Below, one piece after another: positions 47,376 to 58,912 of a stretch of 64,000 nucleotides of DNA. How positions within the stretch are numbered: the stretch's first letter is position 1; each line of letters starts with the position of its first letter. Under the pieces are notes generated by a model that saw nothing but the letters and a program-made list of their open reading frames with translations, was not told where the DNA came from and did not search any database. Made by a program: the position numbers and the translations under genes. Source of the DNA: Punica granatum (lineage: Eukaryota > Streptophyta > Magnoliopsida > Myrtales > Lythraceae); NCBI RefSeq assembly GCF_007655135.1, contig NC_045129.1, positions 1,612,001 through 1,676,000 of the forward strand, written 5' to 3'.

Positions 47376-47654
47376 TTTCTTCGTTGCCACTTCATGAGAT
47401 TTTCTCGTGTTTTTTCGTCCAATTCCTGTAGCTATTGATCATATTTTACACATACATATGTTCTCCTACTTTTTTATGTAATGTAATAAGAACATTGTTA
47501 TTCATTCCTCGATATACATGTAGTCCGTTACAGTATCTATATAAATTGCGCATTTTATAGTGGAACAAAACTCGTTTCTCATTTTTCCGATCAGCACCTG
47601 ACGTCCGGAAGCTGTCGGAGTAACTCATTCCATTGTCTTGATTGTCCATCCTTT

Positions 47655-47855
47655 TTTCTTTTTTTATGGGCGTGCAGCTAATATGCAGAAGTTGATCAAG
47701 GGATCTCAACTAATTCAGTTAGAATCGACTGATCCATTAAGGAGTAAACCTCCCGACGTGAATTTTCTTCATTCGCAAAATTTGAACTCGATACCTTATT
47801 TAAGTGGAACAAATACCAAATCACTTGAAACCAACCCACATTAATGTCCATCCCC
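47655..47855 (-). mobile_element. SINE copy, minus strand
   Basis: Read on the minus strand: GTTGGTTTCAAGTGATTTGG, B-box-like TATCGAGTTCAAATTTTGC, TTTACTCCTTAATGGATCAG and GATTCTAACTGAATTAGTTG, with the A-rich tail at the low-coordinate end. Same family as 36.1 and 39.3 kb. Confidence 0.7.
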
Positions 47856-47984
47856 TTATTTAATAAATCCTAACTATGCTCAGAGATCTGAACAATCGTT
47901 ACATTTTCGGCAAAAGATCATAGTTAATGACCATCGAATTAGTCCCGGATTGATTTTCTTTTTTTCATTATGCACCACTCGATA

Positions 47985-48165
47985 TTTAAAAGTTTTATAA
48001 CCCCGGCTAATTTAGGTTTAAGTCAAGTTGGTCACTTAAGGGATAAATCTCTCTGAGTCATGGATTTTCTCATTCACAAGACTTGAATCTAAAATCTTAT
48101 TTAAAGAAACCAAGTATTTGACTACCTGAACCAATCTAAATTGATAGTCTCATGTTTTAATAGAT
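47985..48165 (-). mobile_element. SINE copy, minus strand
   Basis: Minus strand: TTGGTTCAGGTAGTCAAATA, AGATTCAAGTCTTGTGAATG, TTTATCCCTTAAGTGACCAA then CTTGACTTAAACCTAAATTA. A diverged member of the same family. Confidence 0.6.
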
Positions 48166-48214
48166 AAAGTTGAGCAATATCATCAATGAATGTTTTATGT
48201 TAATCTCATTGTCC

Positions 48215-48335
48215 TCTTTCTAAGGTGGTTGAGGAAACTCTTCCAACGTAAATTTTGTTCATTTACAAGGCTTGAACTCGAGCCATTGAGGAACAAGTAT
48301 CGAATCGTTTAAACCAACCCATGTTGGTTAAGGAA
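48215..48335 (-). mobile_element. SINE copy, minus strand, partial
   Basis: Minus strand: TTGGTTTAAACGATTCGATA, GGCTCGAGTTCAAGCCTTGT, then AATTTACGTTGGAAGAG. The tail part is shorter than in other copies. Confidence 0.55.
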
Positions 48336-48446
48336 GACAATTAATTAAACATAAAATAAAGATTTTTCTCTTGTTGATCTCTTGCTTATGGAAAAGAAAG
48401 AGCGTAAAAATGATTTTTTTTTTGGGTCAAGAAAGCAGGGCCTATT

Positions 48447-48826
48447 ACGGGATATGCCATGATTTCCGAGATATTTCCACATATTCTCCGAGATTTGTTA
48501 CATTAGAATCTTATTGTATTCTTAGAATATTCTAGGATATTCTTAGGATATTCTTTGTATAGTTTATACAGTAATCTGGCTCTGATACCATGTGAAAAGA
48601 GGAGAATCGATTGAATTGAAGGTGATAATCTTTATTGATGTGACAACCGTATATATACAGAATAACTCATTGATACCTACGGTAAGTAAATCAAAAAGGA
48701 TACTGTATAAACTATACAAAGAATATCCTAGAATATTCTAAGAATACAATAAGATTCTAATGTAACAAATCTCGGAGAATATGTGGAAATATCTCGGAAA
48801 TCATGGCATATCCCGTAATAGGGCCG
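48447..48826 (-). mobile_element. Copia LTR with an inverted partial second LTR (foldback structure)
   Basis: Read on the minus strand, 48826-48592 looks like an LTR: ATTCTAGGATATTCTTTGTA near its start, a TATA region (TGTATATATACGG), an AATAAAG polyadenylation signal, then ...TTTTCACA followed by TGGTATCAGAGCC (48579-48591), the exact plant initiator-tRNA-Met primer site. Directly beyond, 48447-48575 repeats the first part of the LTR in opposite orientation. Arms of about 125 bp are nearly identical, both bounded by CCTATTACGGGATATGCCAT-like sequence. The result is an LTR head facing its own copy across the primer site. It may reflect aberrant reverse transcription or self-integration. Confidence 0.7.
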
Positions 48827-51800
48827 AAGTCCGAAGGGAAGAAAAATACAATTACATAGTAGCGAAGGATCTCAACAATATCATTGGAAAGGACAGTTTA
48901 ATTTGCCACACTTCCGAGGAAAGTGACCCAACAAAGTATGGAGAAGGTGCACTTGGCGAGCAGGTTCCAAAACGAAGAGACCAACGCGGAAAAATGAGGC
49001 GCACACGCAACGTCCTCTCGGGGAACAACTAAGTGGCGAACGGGTCGATCCAAGTCTACCTCAACATGACATTTCTAAAGCCAGACTAGCTCCAAACCAG
49101 ACTTGATCTCTCAAAGGTCAGCCACAACGGATGTTGCAATTTCCCAAGGTTCTGAGCGAACTCTCCAAACGATAACGTGGCTCATTTAAGCACCTAATTA
49201 CTTATTATTGCTCATTCACATAAAGCTCCAACAATTTGCAATATTACCACTACTCTTAAGTTCATCTGTAAGCTAAAGGGAAGATTCAAAAAAAAAAAAG
49301 CCAAAGGAAAGATGACCTGGCATGATCACGTGGCATTTTAAGATGATTGTGCTCACTCAGCCTTAGCATGTACTTGTTCCTCTGTCAGGTGAGTTGTATT
49401 TTCAAAAGCTGACACCATTTATGTAGTCGGTCGGCGTACTATATTCGTAAATTTGCCTACCTATAACGAAAATGTTACTGTAATTGTATGAAACAATGAA
49501 TTGCATTGCTTCTTTCTAGATGCAGGCCGTTTTCATGGGGAATATCAATATGACTAAATTAATTGGCTCAAAGATCTGAATGGGACGAAGCTAATGAGAG
49601 AGCAAGTCTTCCTTGACACTTTCTCTTCACTTTCCATACCATAAATGAACATACTTTTACCATAAAAATGGGGAGTTCGGTATGGAATTTTCTTGGTCTC
49701 GACACACATCTGGCGTCAAGATTTAGTTAAAAAAATTAATACAAATAGAAAACAATGCATCGCTAGTCAAGATCTGCCACCTCAATTATTGATTATATAT
49801 ATATGTATGTCTATTGTATATCTTTTAATAGACTAAAACTCTTGTTCATTGTGACCAAGTCTCAAACTAATACTTTCTTATTTTTTCTTATGATGGTTAA
49901 TAATCTCTTAACAATAACAATAACAATAACAAACAATACATTATAATTGCTCATTCAATCATCACCAAGTTCTTTTGTTTCCAAAATTTTTAATAAAAAG
50001 AAAAAAGAGTTATATGATTCATTTTCATTCTTTTTGAAACATACAACCTTACTTACTATAAAAAAAGAAAAGAAAAAAGAGTTATATGGCTTTATAATAT
50101 GCTCCATCGAAACAATGAAAAGTGGTATGTATTTCTGAGGATACCATATAGTATTATTAAGTCTCTGCCACTTTTTTTTTAAAAAAAAATCAAAATGCTA
50201 ATGTATGTGTATTATTTTTCACGTGAAGTCACAGCCGATCGAAAAAGAAAAGGCTCTCTATGTCACACAGATTCACAGTGTGATTGGAATAAGGAAGATT
50301 TTCTACTTATTTCAAATATAAGTACGAATTGAAACTTATTCCACATTTTTTAAAAATAAATTTAATCTAAAGGATCAATGAATTAAAATGATAAAATTTC
50401 TTTTTATATAAATCTATAGATATATTTGCATATGTTATATTTTAAAAAAAATTCTCATTTGTTTATATTGATTTCTTTTTGTTATCAGTCACATTGTTTT
50501 ATTTGTCATGATCAACTTGAAAGTTGAAAAACTACGGGGCACGCAAGTCTTAAAAAACTAGACTCAAAGGCCATCAAATCGATTCGCAGGCCAAGGAAAA
50601 TTTGTATGTTTTAAAGAAGTAATTATCGATGTAAATATGCAGAATTTGGTTTTTACAAAATGTGTAAGAAATAGAAAAATATGTTTTCTTGACTTTTTCT
50701 AATTTTAGATATCCAAAATAATTTTTAGTAAATCATCATCAATCATGTTAAGTTTTTTGGGTATAAACTCTGGTATCCGAAAATCCAATTTTGCATGGAC
50801 TAATCCAGTCAAGCCGGGTCGACCCACTAAGGGGTAAAACTCTCCTAGCGTGGACAAACATGTTAATTTTAATAGCGCAGTATTAGCTTAAAAATGTTTC
50901 ATATGAATATCACATTATCATTTAATCTAAGAGCAAATTCTAATAAGTCAGTCTTTTTATATCAAATTTGTATTTCTATTTTTTTATTTATTTTCTTCGA
51001 CTTAGTATTATTTATTTATAGTATATAACTCCTAAATTATCATATGATTAAGTAGTAAGCACTCATAATATTGTTTGCTATATTATTTTCTTTTTAAATC
51101 AATATGCGTCCTGGTATTCGAAAACTCGCTAATTACAAAAGTCTCGCAATCATAAATTTCTCTATTTAGAATACTCGAATTTGGCTCATTATTCAAGGGA
51201 AATAAGCGTTGAATCATTTGAACCATTTCATATTTATTTTTTTTTGTTTTTTGAGATGATTACTCTAATTGTCAAATTCAATTTTCTTTATTGCAATTAT
51301 TATGCGATATGAGTTACATTTAAAAACATAATTATATTTAAGGTAGCTGTTGTTTGCTAGTCTCGCAGCAAAGCGCGAGTGTTATCCTGGTTATATGTAT
51401 TGCTCTATGCTCAGTCCACATTTGTCTAAATGGGAGTCTGCAGAAAAATCCAATTTGACTTTTTTCTATTAAAAAATAAAACACTTTTTGGGAATAAAAT
51501 AATATTCTATGCCCGACAAATGAAAATAATTTAATTCGAAGATTCGGTAGAGGTCCTCACGCGGCAGAGAGAGTCTAATTAATCTGGAAGTCCCTAAAGT
51601 CCAGCCAGCCATACACGAATTAGCCCCATTCCACCTAAAACTCACCTGCACAAAATTAGATCATAGGAACCAGAATCACCCACGTGGCTCGCATCTTGCG
51701 GTTACCACACCCAACTCTCCCGTTTGGAGCAAGACCCGACCCATCGGCTCAGATTATCGAAGAGACGCTAAGTCATAACACATTTATTTACCATTTAAAA

Positions 51801-52030
51801 GATGCAAATATTTATCTCGTTTAAGGAATATAGATGTAAACATCCAACGATTATGTTCAACTCGTTCCAACTTATTAACTCGTTGGTTTAGAACTACTCA
51901 TAAAATAAAGGCGGCATCTGGAGGTCGAGTCCGTTATTCCTCGTTCTAGTCTTATGGGGATTCAAAACGTCGGTAGGATAAAGGCTCTTTGACCGGGTAC
52001 CATATCAACCCTTTCACACGGCCTTGGTTA
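48827..52030. other. Intergenic DNA with partial SINEs, no gene seen
   Basis: Fragments related to the SINE family appear on the minus strand at about 50755-50865 (AATCCAGTCAAGCCGGGTCG, CACTAAGGGGTAAAACTCTC) and 51105-51235. An AACAAT microsatellite lies at about 49908-49935. An 83-codon frame at 48781-49032 shows no recognisable product. The region is otherwise AT-rich. Confidence 0.55.
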
Positions 52031-52198
52031 TGTATGTATGTATATATATATAGTGTGGGCAAAGCATCCAACCCAACCAAAGCACTTCCCTCATCCCAGT
52101 CCACAACACGGAGGAAACAGGGCAAAACAGAGCAGAGGAGAAGGAAGTTTGTCGACATAAATTAGGGGCGACCTTGGAACACTGATTGAAGAGAAGAA

Positions 52199-53659
52199 AT
52201 GGCCAAGAGCATTAAGAACATAGCTCTTTTGGCGCTGTTTGCTGCGGCCATAATCGGTTCTAGTGCGCAGACCACTTACGAGGTGTTGGACTCGCTGGGT
52301 TGGACCATCCCTCCAGGCGGTTCCGTGGCGTACACCGCATGGGCTGCCAACAAGAGTTTTTCCGTCGGTGACACTCTTGGTAATATATCTCTCTAAACTG
52401 TTGACGGAATTCGTCACCCGTAACAAAGTTTGTTTAGAAGTATCCTTATTTATATACGTGCATAAGATTCGGCTTCTGGACTGACGCACCAGTCTGTTTT
52501 AAACCGATCATACCGGTGCTGATAGTAAAAATTTTCTGGTGGAAATTTTGCAGTGTTCAACTACACCACCGGACAACATGATGTGGCCAAAGTGACTAAG
52601 GAAGCATACGACAACTGCAACGCCACAAACCCTATGTCCCTCGAGACAAATGGCCCGACCAACATGCGGTTGGACTCAGCCGGTGAGCACTACTTCATCT
52701 GCACCTTCAGCAGCCACTGCAACATCGGCCAGAAGCTCGCGGTCAATGTCACTGCTGGCCCAGGGTCTGCCCCGGCCCCAGCCCCCGGAACCCCGGCCAC
52801 TCCTCCCCCAGCCTCTGCGCCAGCTCCTGCAACCCCCTCTACTCCTCCACCTGCCGCTGCTCCAGCCCCAGGGACAGCCGCCCCTACTCCTGCCCCTTCC
52901 AGGGCCCCGCTGACCTACACTGTCGGGGATGGGCTTGGGTGGAACGTGCCCCCTGGTGGAGCTGCGGCATACCAAACATGGGCTAGCAACAAGACCTTCA
53001 TGGTTGGAGATGTCCTAGGTAACATTACTAATCCAATAAGCATACATCCACTAGCATTCCACGCGTACCATGCTAGTGAAAAAACGCACGTACCTCCGTA
53101 GTCCCTTCTGTTTTTTTATCAGCAAAATCGCGATGTATTTCCTTTGGATTGGTTAATGCTAATTCTCGATTGGATGTCAGTTCATAATATTTCTTATTGT
53201 TCTGTTGCAGTGTTCAACTTTGTCAACGGAACGCACAATGTGGCTGAAGTGACCAAGGCGGCCTACGATTCATGCAACACCTCCTCCACGATTTCTCTCC
53301 TCACCAACTCGCCGGTGAGAGTCACTCTCAACACCGCCGGCGAGCACTACTTCACCTGCACCTTCCCTCGCCACTGCACTCTGGGCCAACAGCTCACTAT
53401 CACCGTCTCCGGCAGCTCCACTGGTGCTCCATCTCCCTCGCCGACCACCGGCGCCAGTCCCCCTCCATCAAGCACAGGCGGTGCTCCTTCACCATCGACC
53501 ACCACAACCCCTCCTCCGACCCCAACCACCACCCCCACTCCCACCACACCTTCTCCGACCAGCTCTGATATCCCTCCATCAGGAAGCTCAGCAACCTCTT
53601 TGAGGGTCACCGGACTATCTGCCACGGTCCTGTCAGTCGCTCTAGCCTTGTTGTATTAG
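52199..53659 (+). CDS. Two-domain copper-type phytocyanin (364 aa)
   Basis: Exons 52199-52379, 52554-53018 and 53211-53659; GT-AG, all phase 1, 1095 nt. The signal peptide MAKSIKNIALLALFAAAIIG is followed by domain 1 (TTYEVLDSLGWTIPPGG) and domain 2 (TYTVGDGLGWNVPPGG). Both domains retain all four ligands: His in GQHDV / GTHNV, Cys in YFICTFSS / YFTCTFPR, His in SHC / RHC and axial Gln in IGQKL / LGQQL, and the disulfide cysteines. The linker is a long Pro/Ala/Thr arabinogalactan-like stretch. A second Pro/Thr/Ser tail and a hydrophobic end (VTGLSATVLSVALALLY) suggest a GPI anchor. A protein with two stellacyanin-like copper sites on the cell surface is predicted. Opposite-strand and shifted frames over the Pro-rich parts are artefacts of composition. 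Confidence 0.92.
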
Positions 53660-55436
53660 GATTTCCTAAGAATGATAGTTTCTGATTCATTTGTTATATA
53701 TATAGGCGATATGTAGGGCTCCCGATTGAATTTTCATCCTTTGTCATGAACAAAATAAGAGCTTATCTTCTAATTATTTTGTGTGTGATTTATATATTTT
53801 TTGTCCTGGAGTTTTGTTTCTGAGCTGAGTCATGAACGCTTGATGGGATTGTGAACTTTAATGAATTTTGTTGTTTGATCATTTCAAGCCTATAAAGTTT
53901 ATTGTTCCTAGTTATAATTAGATTCCTTTGGATTTCATATTTCAAACGCGTACAAAAGTGATTATTCCTCCTTATGAGAAAATCTCGTAACAAATTTAGA
54001 ATATCGAAGAGAGTCAAGATAGATACCACTTTACATGACATTCTCTCGCTGATTTCTATTTTCTCCTTTTTATCAATAAATATTCGACTTTTCATATATC
54101 TTTATTATAAATAAAGTTCATCAATTTAATATAATAAAATATAAATAATATCAATTAATAAAAGAACATAAATAATATCATAAATAAGTAAATTTAAAAT
54201 TTTATAAAGTGTGCATCACACCTCTTTTCATATGTACATTTCATATATCCTTTGGATCTCTTATCCATGTCTATATTTCCCTAGTTGTGTCATTTTCTCT
54301 TTGGCCCTCTCCACCGGCAGAGGAGTAAAAAATGCGTGCCTTTTTCTATCGGAAAAAAGAAAAAAGAAAAAAAAAGAAGAAGCAGGTCTCTTTAAGGACT
54401 ATTTAGGAAGCAGAATTTGTCAACTGCAGGCTTTTAGTTTGTTGACAATTGTTGATTGTTCTTTTGTCTACTTTGATAGATAGAAAGCAGAACGGGATCT
54501 ATAAAAAGTCGATGTACGATCTTGACACGGCAAGCCAAGATGGTTCACGTTTCTACAATTAAATGGTCGAGATGACTTTTAGCCATAAGAATATAGAGAG
54601 AGCAACCCTGATTAAAAACCCTGACTGGATGTATCAATCCTGTAATTATTTCAAAGGAGAATTAGATGATCTTTTTCCGGTGAGATAAATGAGTATCTTC
54701 AATTTATTGAGTAAAACGCGAGAACAATAGTCGATTTAATATCACATGTTCGAGCCACCTTAAAAATTATATAGAAAAATACTTTTTATTGGATCATTTG
54801 TCCGTTATTTTAAAAAAAAAATCACATATAAGATGGATGCATGATGCAATCAATCCTTTATATGATCCAACTAAATATCCGATTTGAGTTAGGTCACCTG
54901 CACAAGCACTTTTGACCTTTCCCCTCCATCCCCTTAAATGAATCAACGAATTATTCATGAATGATATATGCCAAACTAAGCATGAAGGCTGCATCGGGGT
55001 AGGAAGGTCAAACTCATCAACAATTCATTCATACGTAATCAAGTTTAGGCACGCTTCATGTCCAAACCTGAACTACTTTTGAACGTGCGAAGTGATCAGA
55101 ATATTTACTGGCCTTTTGTCATGGAATGAATCCTCGTTATCTTTCAAGCAAAAAATCAAAATCAAAATATGACCAAGAATAAAAAAGAAATTATGCAAGA
55201 ACGTGATTTCTGCTATTGCGATTCTCCTGAGATCGCTTAGATTTCTGCTACTGTGATTTTCCAGAGATAGGTTCAAGTACCTGAGAGAACTTCCTGTACG
55301 TGATCAAGCATCTCAGCTTACTGCTACTGCATCCGATGGAGCTCCGTCCCTTCGATCCTCGGAATCTCAGCTTCACGTAAGTCTATCTCTATCTAAATGA
55401 GCATACTGGATAAGCGATTTCTCTAGCTTCCTTCGA
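53660..55436. other. 3' region of the two-domain gene and intergenic DNA
   Basis: The first 120 bp are probable 3' UTR. The rest is AT-rich with short A tracts. No recognisable gene, RNA or complete repeat. Confidence 0.5.
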
Positions 55437-55439
55437 ATC

Positions 55440-55543
55440 AGTGGATGGTACTCTTTAATTTGCAGAATTTTTGGCATCAGGATCGGAACCTCAGTGGATG
55501 GTACTCTTTAATTTGCAGAATTTTTGGCATCAGGATCGGAACC
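55440..55543 (+). repeat. Tandem duplication, about 52 bp
   Basis: CAGTGGATGGTACTCTTTAA to GGATCGGAACCT occurs twice head to tail, almost without change. Recent duplication. Confidence 0.85.
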
Positions 55544-56270
55544 TTACTTTATGCCACTATATGCATTATAAGTTTGTCTAATTTTTTTTTACATGCTTTT
55601 TGGTAAATTCGATTGACAATGGTTTAATTTCCAAAAGGTAGAATGAAATCGACGAATTTATGGCAATGGCTGCTAGCTTGGTCAAGAATGCAAGAGAACT
55701 CCAAGAGGCTTTTGGTAATGAAATCTGTAAAAACTTGTATGGATGAATTGGCTGCAGAGTGGCCATTTATTTCAACCATTGGTAAGGTTAGAGTTCTATA
55801 TTTTCCTTTCGGGGCTGTCATTAATGAATGATGTCACACTGGTGAAGTATGTGGTGAGGATGGATTGTATCTCAAAAGTATTCAGATCAGGACACAGGCC
55901 ATGGAGGGATTACTTGAAAGGTTTCATCTGTAGGTAGGAGATTTATGCATTCAGCTCAGGTTTACTTGCTTGGGGTTATCTGATGGAATACAAGTTACTA
56001 AAGAAAGCAGCTTTAAGTGGAGATCCGTTTTGCAGGAGGATGAGTGAACTCTATCAGGTTTGATTTCCTCATAAAAGTAAAATCTTGCCGCTCTCCTTCT
56101 CGACATTCGTTCTGCATTTGCTCAAACAAACATTAGTAGCCACTCTAGACAGTGCTGTGATCAGTTTTTTTTCCACTTTTCTCTTATTACTGTTTTGTAG
56201 TTCCCTCTTCTCAATTGGTGCAAGAATCACAATGTGAGATCGTCTATTTCATCCTTAGCAAATGTCATCT

Positions 56271-56612
56271 AGTCATCTAGTATAAAGATTTGCCACATGA
56301 GATGCCTCAGTTGTTTGAGATGCAATTCGTGACGATTTCTACTTACTACTCTATTGTTGTTCTATGCAGATTGATAAAGGGTATATACTGTCGAAGGTAA
56401 AACCCATCTCTCATTTATTGATACCTCCTACACTCTTAACTAGTCATCTAGTATAAAGATTTGCACATGAGACTCCTCAGTTGTTTAAGATGCAGTTCCT
56501 TACGATTTCTGCTTATTACGCTATTGTTGTTATATGCAGGTTGATAGACAAAGAGTGTATACTGTTGAAGGTAAACCCTGTTAGTCATTTATTGATATTC
56601 TTATCCACTCTT
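56271..56612 (+). repeat. Tandem duplication, about 171 bp, containing an exon-like piece
   Basis: Both copies start AGTCATCTAGTATAAAGATT and contain CTATTGTTGTTNTATGCAG, followed by a short open piece ending in GAAGGTAAA. Around 10 percent of positions differ. See the unidentified fragment. Confidence 0.8.
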
Positions 56613-56656
56613 GCTCATGAAAACAATCTCCTAACTCCACCATGCTTGAGTCCCTT

Positions 56657-58250
56657 TCAGCAACCTTTTCCGGGAAGATAAATTTCCTCTGGATTACAAA
56701 CCGAGTTAAAATCGCCAAGAACAGCCCAAACTCCAGAAAATGAAGAACTTAAACCGTGTAAATTACCCCAGAGCTTCCTTCTATCCATTTGAGAGTTGAT
56801 GGAGAGTTGGATGCATAGATGAAAGGGAAGAAGATTGAGGAACTGATAGTTGGACAATTAGTTCTGCAATGAATAAATTGGTCTGACATGGAGAGTACGA
56901 CCAGATCAAATGAAGGCTTCCACAACAAACAGATTCTGCCATTTTCAGCGTGAGAATGGTTAGAAGTCCACTTATAATTCTTCCAACCACTAACAACGTT
57001 CTGAATATTCTGTTGCTTAACTTTGGTTTCAAGAATTCCTATGATATTCACTTTATTATTTCTCATATGAGCCATTAAGGTTCTTTGTTTCAGGGGATCA
57101 TTCAGTCCCCGACATTCCATGCTGATATGATCATGGAGGATCAAGAGGATGGGACTGTTTGTCCTGACCCTTGCTCATATTCGTTCTAGATTTCTTCTTC
57201 CCTTCTATAACCTTAAAACCAAGATCCACCGTCCCTGATTCAGCTACATGGTTGGTAATTGCTTGCAAGACTCCCGTCGCAACTTCATCCGCCTCTGCCT
57301 TACCCTTGCCAAGCATTTATTTTCTTTCCCCCTTGGTCGAGGCATCCATGGGGGAGCTGTTTTCCATATTAGAAGCAGTCACGACTTTTTGCTCACTGTG
57401 GATCATCTCCTTTCTACTGCATGGTTCCATGGACCACGGGAGAGGGCATTTTACTTCTTGCTCCGTACAAAGGAAATTGTTCAGCATCAGCATGTTTTTG
57501 AGGCTCTTCAACGGTAGCAGGTCCAACCGAAGCAGCCTACAACCACTCAAATTATGCTTCCTTCGAGTTGTTCTCTTCTTGGCACAATCACGACCAAAAA
57601 CCTTACACTTCTCACATTTATATGGATACCAGGGATAATCCACGCAAACATCAACCCAGTAATTATCAGCTATAGCTAATGGAACCACATCCAAAAGCTC
57701 ATCGTCAACATCCATCCCAACACAGACTTTTGCATAATCAAGATGCAATTGAGAGGCCACGGCATTGTCCATATAAAGAGGCTTCCCAACAAAAGCTAGC
57801 AATATAACTAATTCCCATTCCATGATAGAACCACAAAGGTATATTACGAAGAATGATCTACACTGGGATACGGGTCAGATTAATTTTCTCCAGCGACATC
57901 TCTGGACTCCATTCTTGAAGAAGGAGCGGCTTATGATCGACGCGCCAAGGGCCAAACTCAAGCGCCCACCGGAGAGAATTAGCATTGGGAAATTGGAACA
58001 AGAAGATCTTGCCCCCTGTGGAGACTCGGACAACACCTTTTCTTCCTCGAAGCCTATTTAACAGTTCCAGCAACTCTTTTGTAATCTGGGGCTGTGCCGA
58101 TAAATCGACCCACAAGGGTATGCTCCCCTTTGAATCTGACCTATCTCTGAGACTTCTTTCGATGGTTTAGCCATCTTCTGGCCATCAATATTCAACGGCT
58201 CATGGTATATCGGACTAGGAGCAGCCATTCGAGAGAAACTCAAGGAAATC
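56657..58250 (-). mobile_element. L1-type LINE remnant: ORF1 (DUF4283) and endonuclease start
   Basis: Minus strand, in order: an ORF1-like start near 58243; a DUF4283-like stretch (GGKIFLFQFPNANSLRWALE, GPWRVDHKPLLLQEW, then VGKPLYMDNAVASQLHLDYA and VCVGMDVDDELLDVVPL); a zinc-knuckle-like CEKCKVFGRDC; and the start of the APE-type endonuclease (ECRGLNDPLKQRTL, IGILETKV, AVLGDFNSVCNPEE). Frames shift between pieces and no reverse transcriptase follows. Having the 5' part and lacking the 3' part is unusual for LINE copies, so a later deletion is likely. Confidence 0.75.
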
Positions 58251-58912
58251 CAACTGAAATATAGGTTATGAATTTCCGACTCTCGTAATCAATTATAAAC
58301 TCCACAATCGGTCCTTATCCATAATGATTGATCACGACTTATTCACTCTATCATCACCATATAAAGAAGTTAATAATTTATTTTCGATTATAAGAGAGGT
58401 TCATGACTTAGTACAATTAAATATAAATTCTAAATATCTAATAACTGAGTATGGATAATCTCACCTAAATATCGATCATGGAACCTCTTAATTACTAAGC
58501 GAGGCGAGGGGCACGCGATACCCTCTTTCATAAAAATTAACCCCTTCTTCAATTTAGTCCAACGAATTAAGGGTAGATATACATATACATACATATATAT
58601 ATATGCCTAATCTAAAATGTAGGAGAAAAAAAGAAAAACATATATAATAGATGGGCATCGTTTACTTTTCCCCTAAAACAGAGACAATACAATTGTGTAC
58701 GGAATCGATAATGATGGAAGGGACTTCACGGAATTATCCTTTGTCGTTCAACTTTTCGCCACGTTTATTAAACAGAAAAACGCCGCAACCTTTTGTTTTT
58801 ACTTTTCCTCGAGAATTTTGAATCCTCGAAGACAATTATATATCACAGATGACCCCCATGGACCCGGTCTTAGGATTTAAAATGTCTTTTTCCCATCAGG
58901 TTATACGCGCTC
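58251..58912. other. Intergenic DNA, no gene seen
   Basis: AT-rich sequence with a short TA/CA microsatellite near 58576-58604. Nothing else is supported. Confidence 0.5.

Larger units (their letters stand above)
47376..48446. other. 3' region and SINE-rich spacer
   Basis: Probable 3' UTR to about 47530, then three minus-strand SINE copies listed separately. No gene. Confidence 0.55.
55437..56640 (+). pseudogene. Unidentified gene fragment with exon-like pieces and internal duplications
   Basis: I do not recognise this gene. Exon-like pieces on the + strand include MAASLVKNARELQEAFGNEI (from 55662, ending in a stop after CKNLYG), a stretch near 55965-56058 (GLLAWGYLMEYKLLKKAALS, then GDPFCRRMSELYQ) and VDRQRVYTVEG bounded by TGCAG and GTAAAC (about 56541-56571). 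Two direct duplications break the region: 55440-55491 with 55493-55543, and 56271-56441 with 56442-56612; the second repeats the VDRQRVYTVEG-type piece. Stops and frame changes suggest a decaying duplicate of a spliced gene. It could also be an expressed non-coding locus. Confidence 0.4.

Noticed and set aside
52650..53568. Alternative frames and antisense frames over the Pro-rich regions of the two-domain gene
   Set aside because: Low-complexity coding sequence is open in several frames; only the spliced + frame gives phytocyanin domains.
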